The position numbers and the translations under genes were made by a program. Below are positions 62,513 to 64,000 of a DNA stretch of 64,000 nt, piece after piece (the first letter of the stretch is position 1; each line of letters opens with the position of its first letter). The notes below the pieces were generated by a model. The model did no database searches, was not told the DNA's origin, and saw nothing but the letters and a program-made list of their open reading frames with translations. This stretch comes from Malurus cyaneus samueli (Eukaryota > Chordata > Aves > Passeriformes > Maluridae). The stretch is from the NCBI GenBank assembly GCA_009741485.1, contig CM019217.1, positions 40,280,006 through 40,344,005 on the forward strand, read 5' to 3'.

Positions 62513-63459
62513 AAAAACACCCAACATGCACTAGAGTTGGGAATGTAACTTTGCAGGGATGATAACCTATCTAGCAACTTTGAAAAAGGAAGATGCAGAA
62601 TTTTAGTCTTCATCGCTTTACAATGATTGTACACACAAGTTGGCAAAATAACAGGTAAATGAACTTCAGTCTCATCTGTAAATAAATGGAAACATCTCAT
62701 CCAATCTAAGCTGTAATTATCAATGAAAATCAGTTTATTGTTAGCAGTTACGTGGAATAATCAATAACTGCTTAATTCATTCTACTGAACAACAACAATA
62801 CTTGAAAGCAAAGTTAATCAAAAGCTGAAAGACATCACAAGACAGTAACTGCAAAAGAAAAACTGCTTTACCAGCTCTTTGTAGCAATGAAATGGCTCTT
62901 CAAGGTGTCTTGTTTTAAGAAGGCAAATATTTGATTTTTATTCTTCATCTGAAACAGTTCACAATTATCAAAATCTGATTTCTTACATACTTCAATGCGA
63001 TCCCACAATCAAATAATCAGAGTGGGAAGGACCATTTATTTTGGTTACGTATGTGCTCCCTCTTGGGAAGTTTCCCTTAGAAAATTTCAGCAAAATGCTG
63101 ACAGTTGAAAATCACTTCCATTTTCATACACATTTGATTTAATTTAAATAAGCCTATGTGTCCACAGAATTTTTGTTTGTTTGGTTTTTTTTTCCTAGTG
63201 CAAACAGAACAGTCAACATGTACTAGGTTTCTTGTTGAACTATTAACAGACAGTAATAAAACTAGAAAGCAGATATGAACCAATTGATCTTAAATTCCAG
63301 AATTTAGGCTGATAGGAATTTTCATATGTAGATTAAAAAAGCCCCAAACAACAAGTAGTACATGCTAAAAGATATGCTGATGGTCTCCTACATTAAAGTA
63401 ATTTATCTTGACAATTATGCATAATGAAAAAAGGTAACAATTAATTTAATAACTGCCTT
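62513..63459. other. Single-copy host DNA
   Basis: AT-rich, no gene recognised. CACAATCAAATAATCAGAGTGGGAAGGACC near 63004-63033 vaguely resembles a CR1 3' end on the minus strand, but is too weak to call. Confidence 0.55.
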
Positions 63460-63477
63460 AAAAAAAAAAAAAAGGGG

Positions 63478-63532
<55 letters not shown>

Positions 63533-63590
63533 GGAAAAAAGAAATTAAAATTGGGGAAGAAAAAGGCCAAAAAATGTCTTTTCCTTTAAG
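63460..63590. repeat. Poly-A/low-complexity smear
   Basis: Long A runs broken by GGGG, then A/G-rich filler up to the point where the next repeat begins. It lacks a source element and marks a join between two sequences. I infer a sequencing or gap-filling artefact. Confidence 0.8.
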
Positions 63591-64000
63591 TTGGGTGGCA
63601 TGGCCTCTGAATCAAGAGATCTAAACATACAAGACTGAGGTAGAGATGGTCTTATTAACTGCTTTACTACAGACAAAAAATTCCCCTCACACTTAGGATT
63701 TAACACTTTCTAACACAGTTCTAAAATGTCAGATTTGTTTTTAAATTATGAAACCTGGAAGTGAAGAGATGTTAATCTGCTTTGCTTTCTTGAGGAGAAC
63801 TTTAGGTCATTGTCTTGGTTTGAAAGACAGGTTTGCTAATGAAGGCAGGACACCCCCCTCCCCACCCCCCCCCTCCCCCCCCTGGAGTGGTGGATATGAC
63901 CCCTTCCTCCGAATTATGATAGCTTTGAAAATCACAGGCTTTCAGGCAAGAATATGGGTAAAAGGAAATAACAGTTTTACCAATATATAACAAGGTGAAA
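63591..64000. repeat. Repeat of 61395 onward: host flank plus start of the solo LTR
   Basis: 63591-63810 matches the 220 bases left of the solo LTR, including the GTCAT target site at 63806-63810. 63811-64000 matches the LTR start, cut by the window edge. Because the unique host flank is copied along with the LTR, this is a duplicate of the locus, not a second insertion. The poly-C/T-rich run differs in length. Confidence 0.9.

Noticed and set aside
62995..63035. Possible CR1 remnant on the minus strand
   Set aside because: The resemblance is confined to about 25 bases and breaks off where the CR1 tail should continue.
1..64000. CRISPR array, bacterial operon, phage or plasmid features
   Set aside because: No spaced repeats, no coding density and no ribosome-binding patterns; the DNA is vertebrate-like throughout.

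Overview
The window looks like AT-rich, gene-poor nuclear DNA from a songbird (Passeriformes). The evidence is a tRNA-Ile-derived SINE with a CR1-type tail (TguSINE1-like), CR1 3' ends, and long-terminal-repeat types of the kind common in passerine genomes. I found no host protein-coding exon and no host RNA gene that I can defend. The recognisable content is a degenerate gammaretrovirus-like (class I) endogenous retrovirus on the minus strand, a few other LTR/SINE/CR1 pieces, and a long intergenic or intronic stretch. Layout: (A) 1-4535, the 5' half of a provirus read on the minus strand (pol fragment, protease, gag, leader, 5' LTR), followed by host DNA 4536-25330. (Gap) 25 N at 25331-25355. 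(B) 25356-28932, a very error-rich second gag-pol segment plus a leader region that is itself partly duplicated and holds a foreign LTR scrap. (C) 28933-38295, a provirus of about 9.4 kb bounded by an LTR on each side: 3' LTR 28933-29519, polypurine tract, an unrecognised post-pol region, integrase, RNase H, reverse transcriptase, protease, gag, leader, 5' LTR 37702-38295. Host DNA follows at 38296-61614, and it repeats 4536-25320 almost base for base as far as about 58877. From 58878 on the DNA is single copy, with a solo LTR at 61615-62507 flanked by a 5-bp target duplication. The last 410 bases repeat 61395 onward after a poly-A smear. The dominant feature of the window is therefore a block of about 25 kb present twice (1-25320 and 33729-58877). 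The copies differ mainly by scattered one-base insertions and deletions, with errors in both. Together with the N gaps and the poorly corrected stretch at 25356-26684, this points to a false duplication built from uncorrected long reads around a hard-to-assemble provirus rather than to a recent segmental duplication, although that cannot be settled from one window. The ERV is not functional as read: gag and pol are broken into short frames, the protease catalytic triplet reads D-T-R instead of D-T-G in both legible copies, and gag carries an in-frame TAG just before its major homology region in both. The integrase and RNase H catalytic residues can still be seen. The region between integrase and the 3' LTR, where env should lie, shows no env hallmark I recognise.
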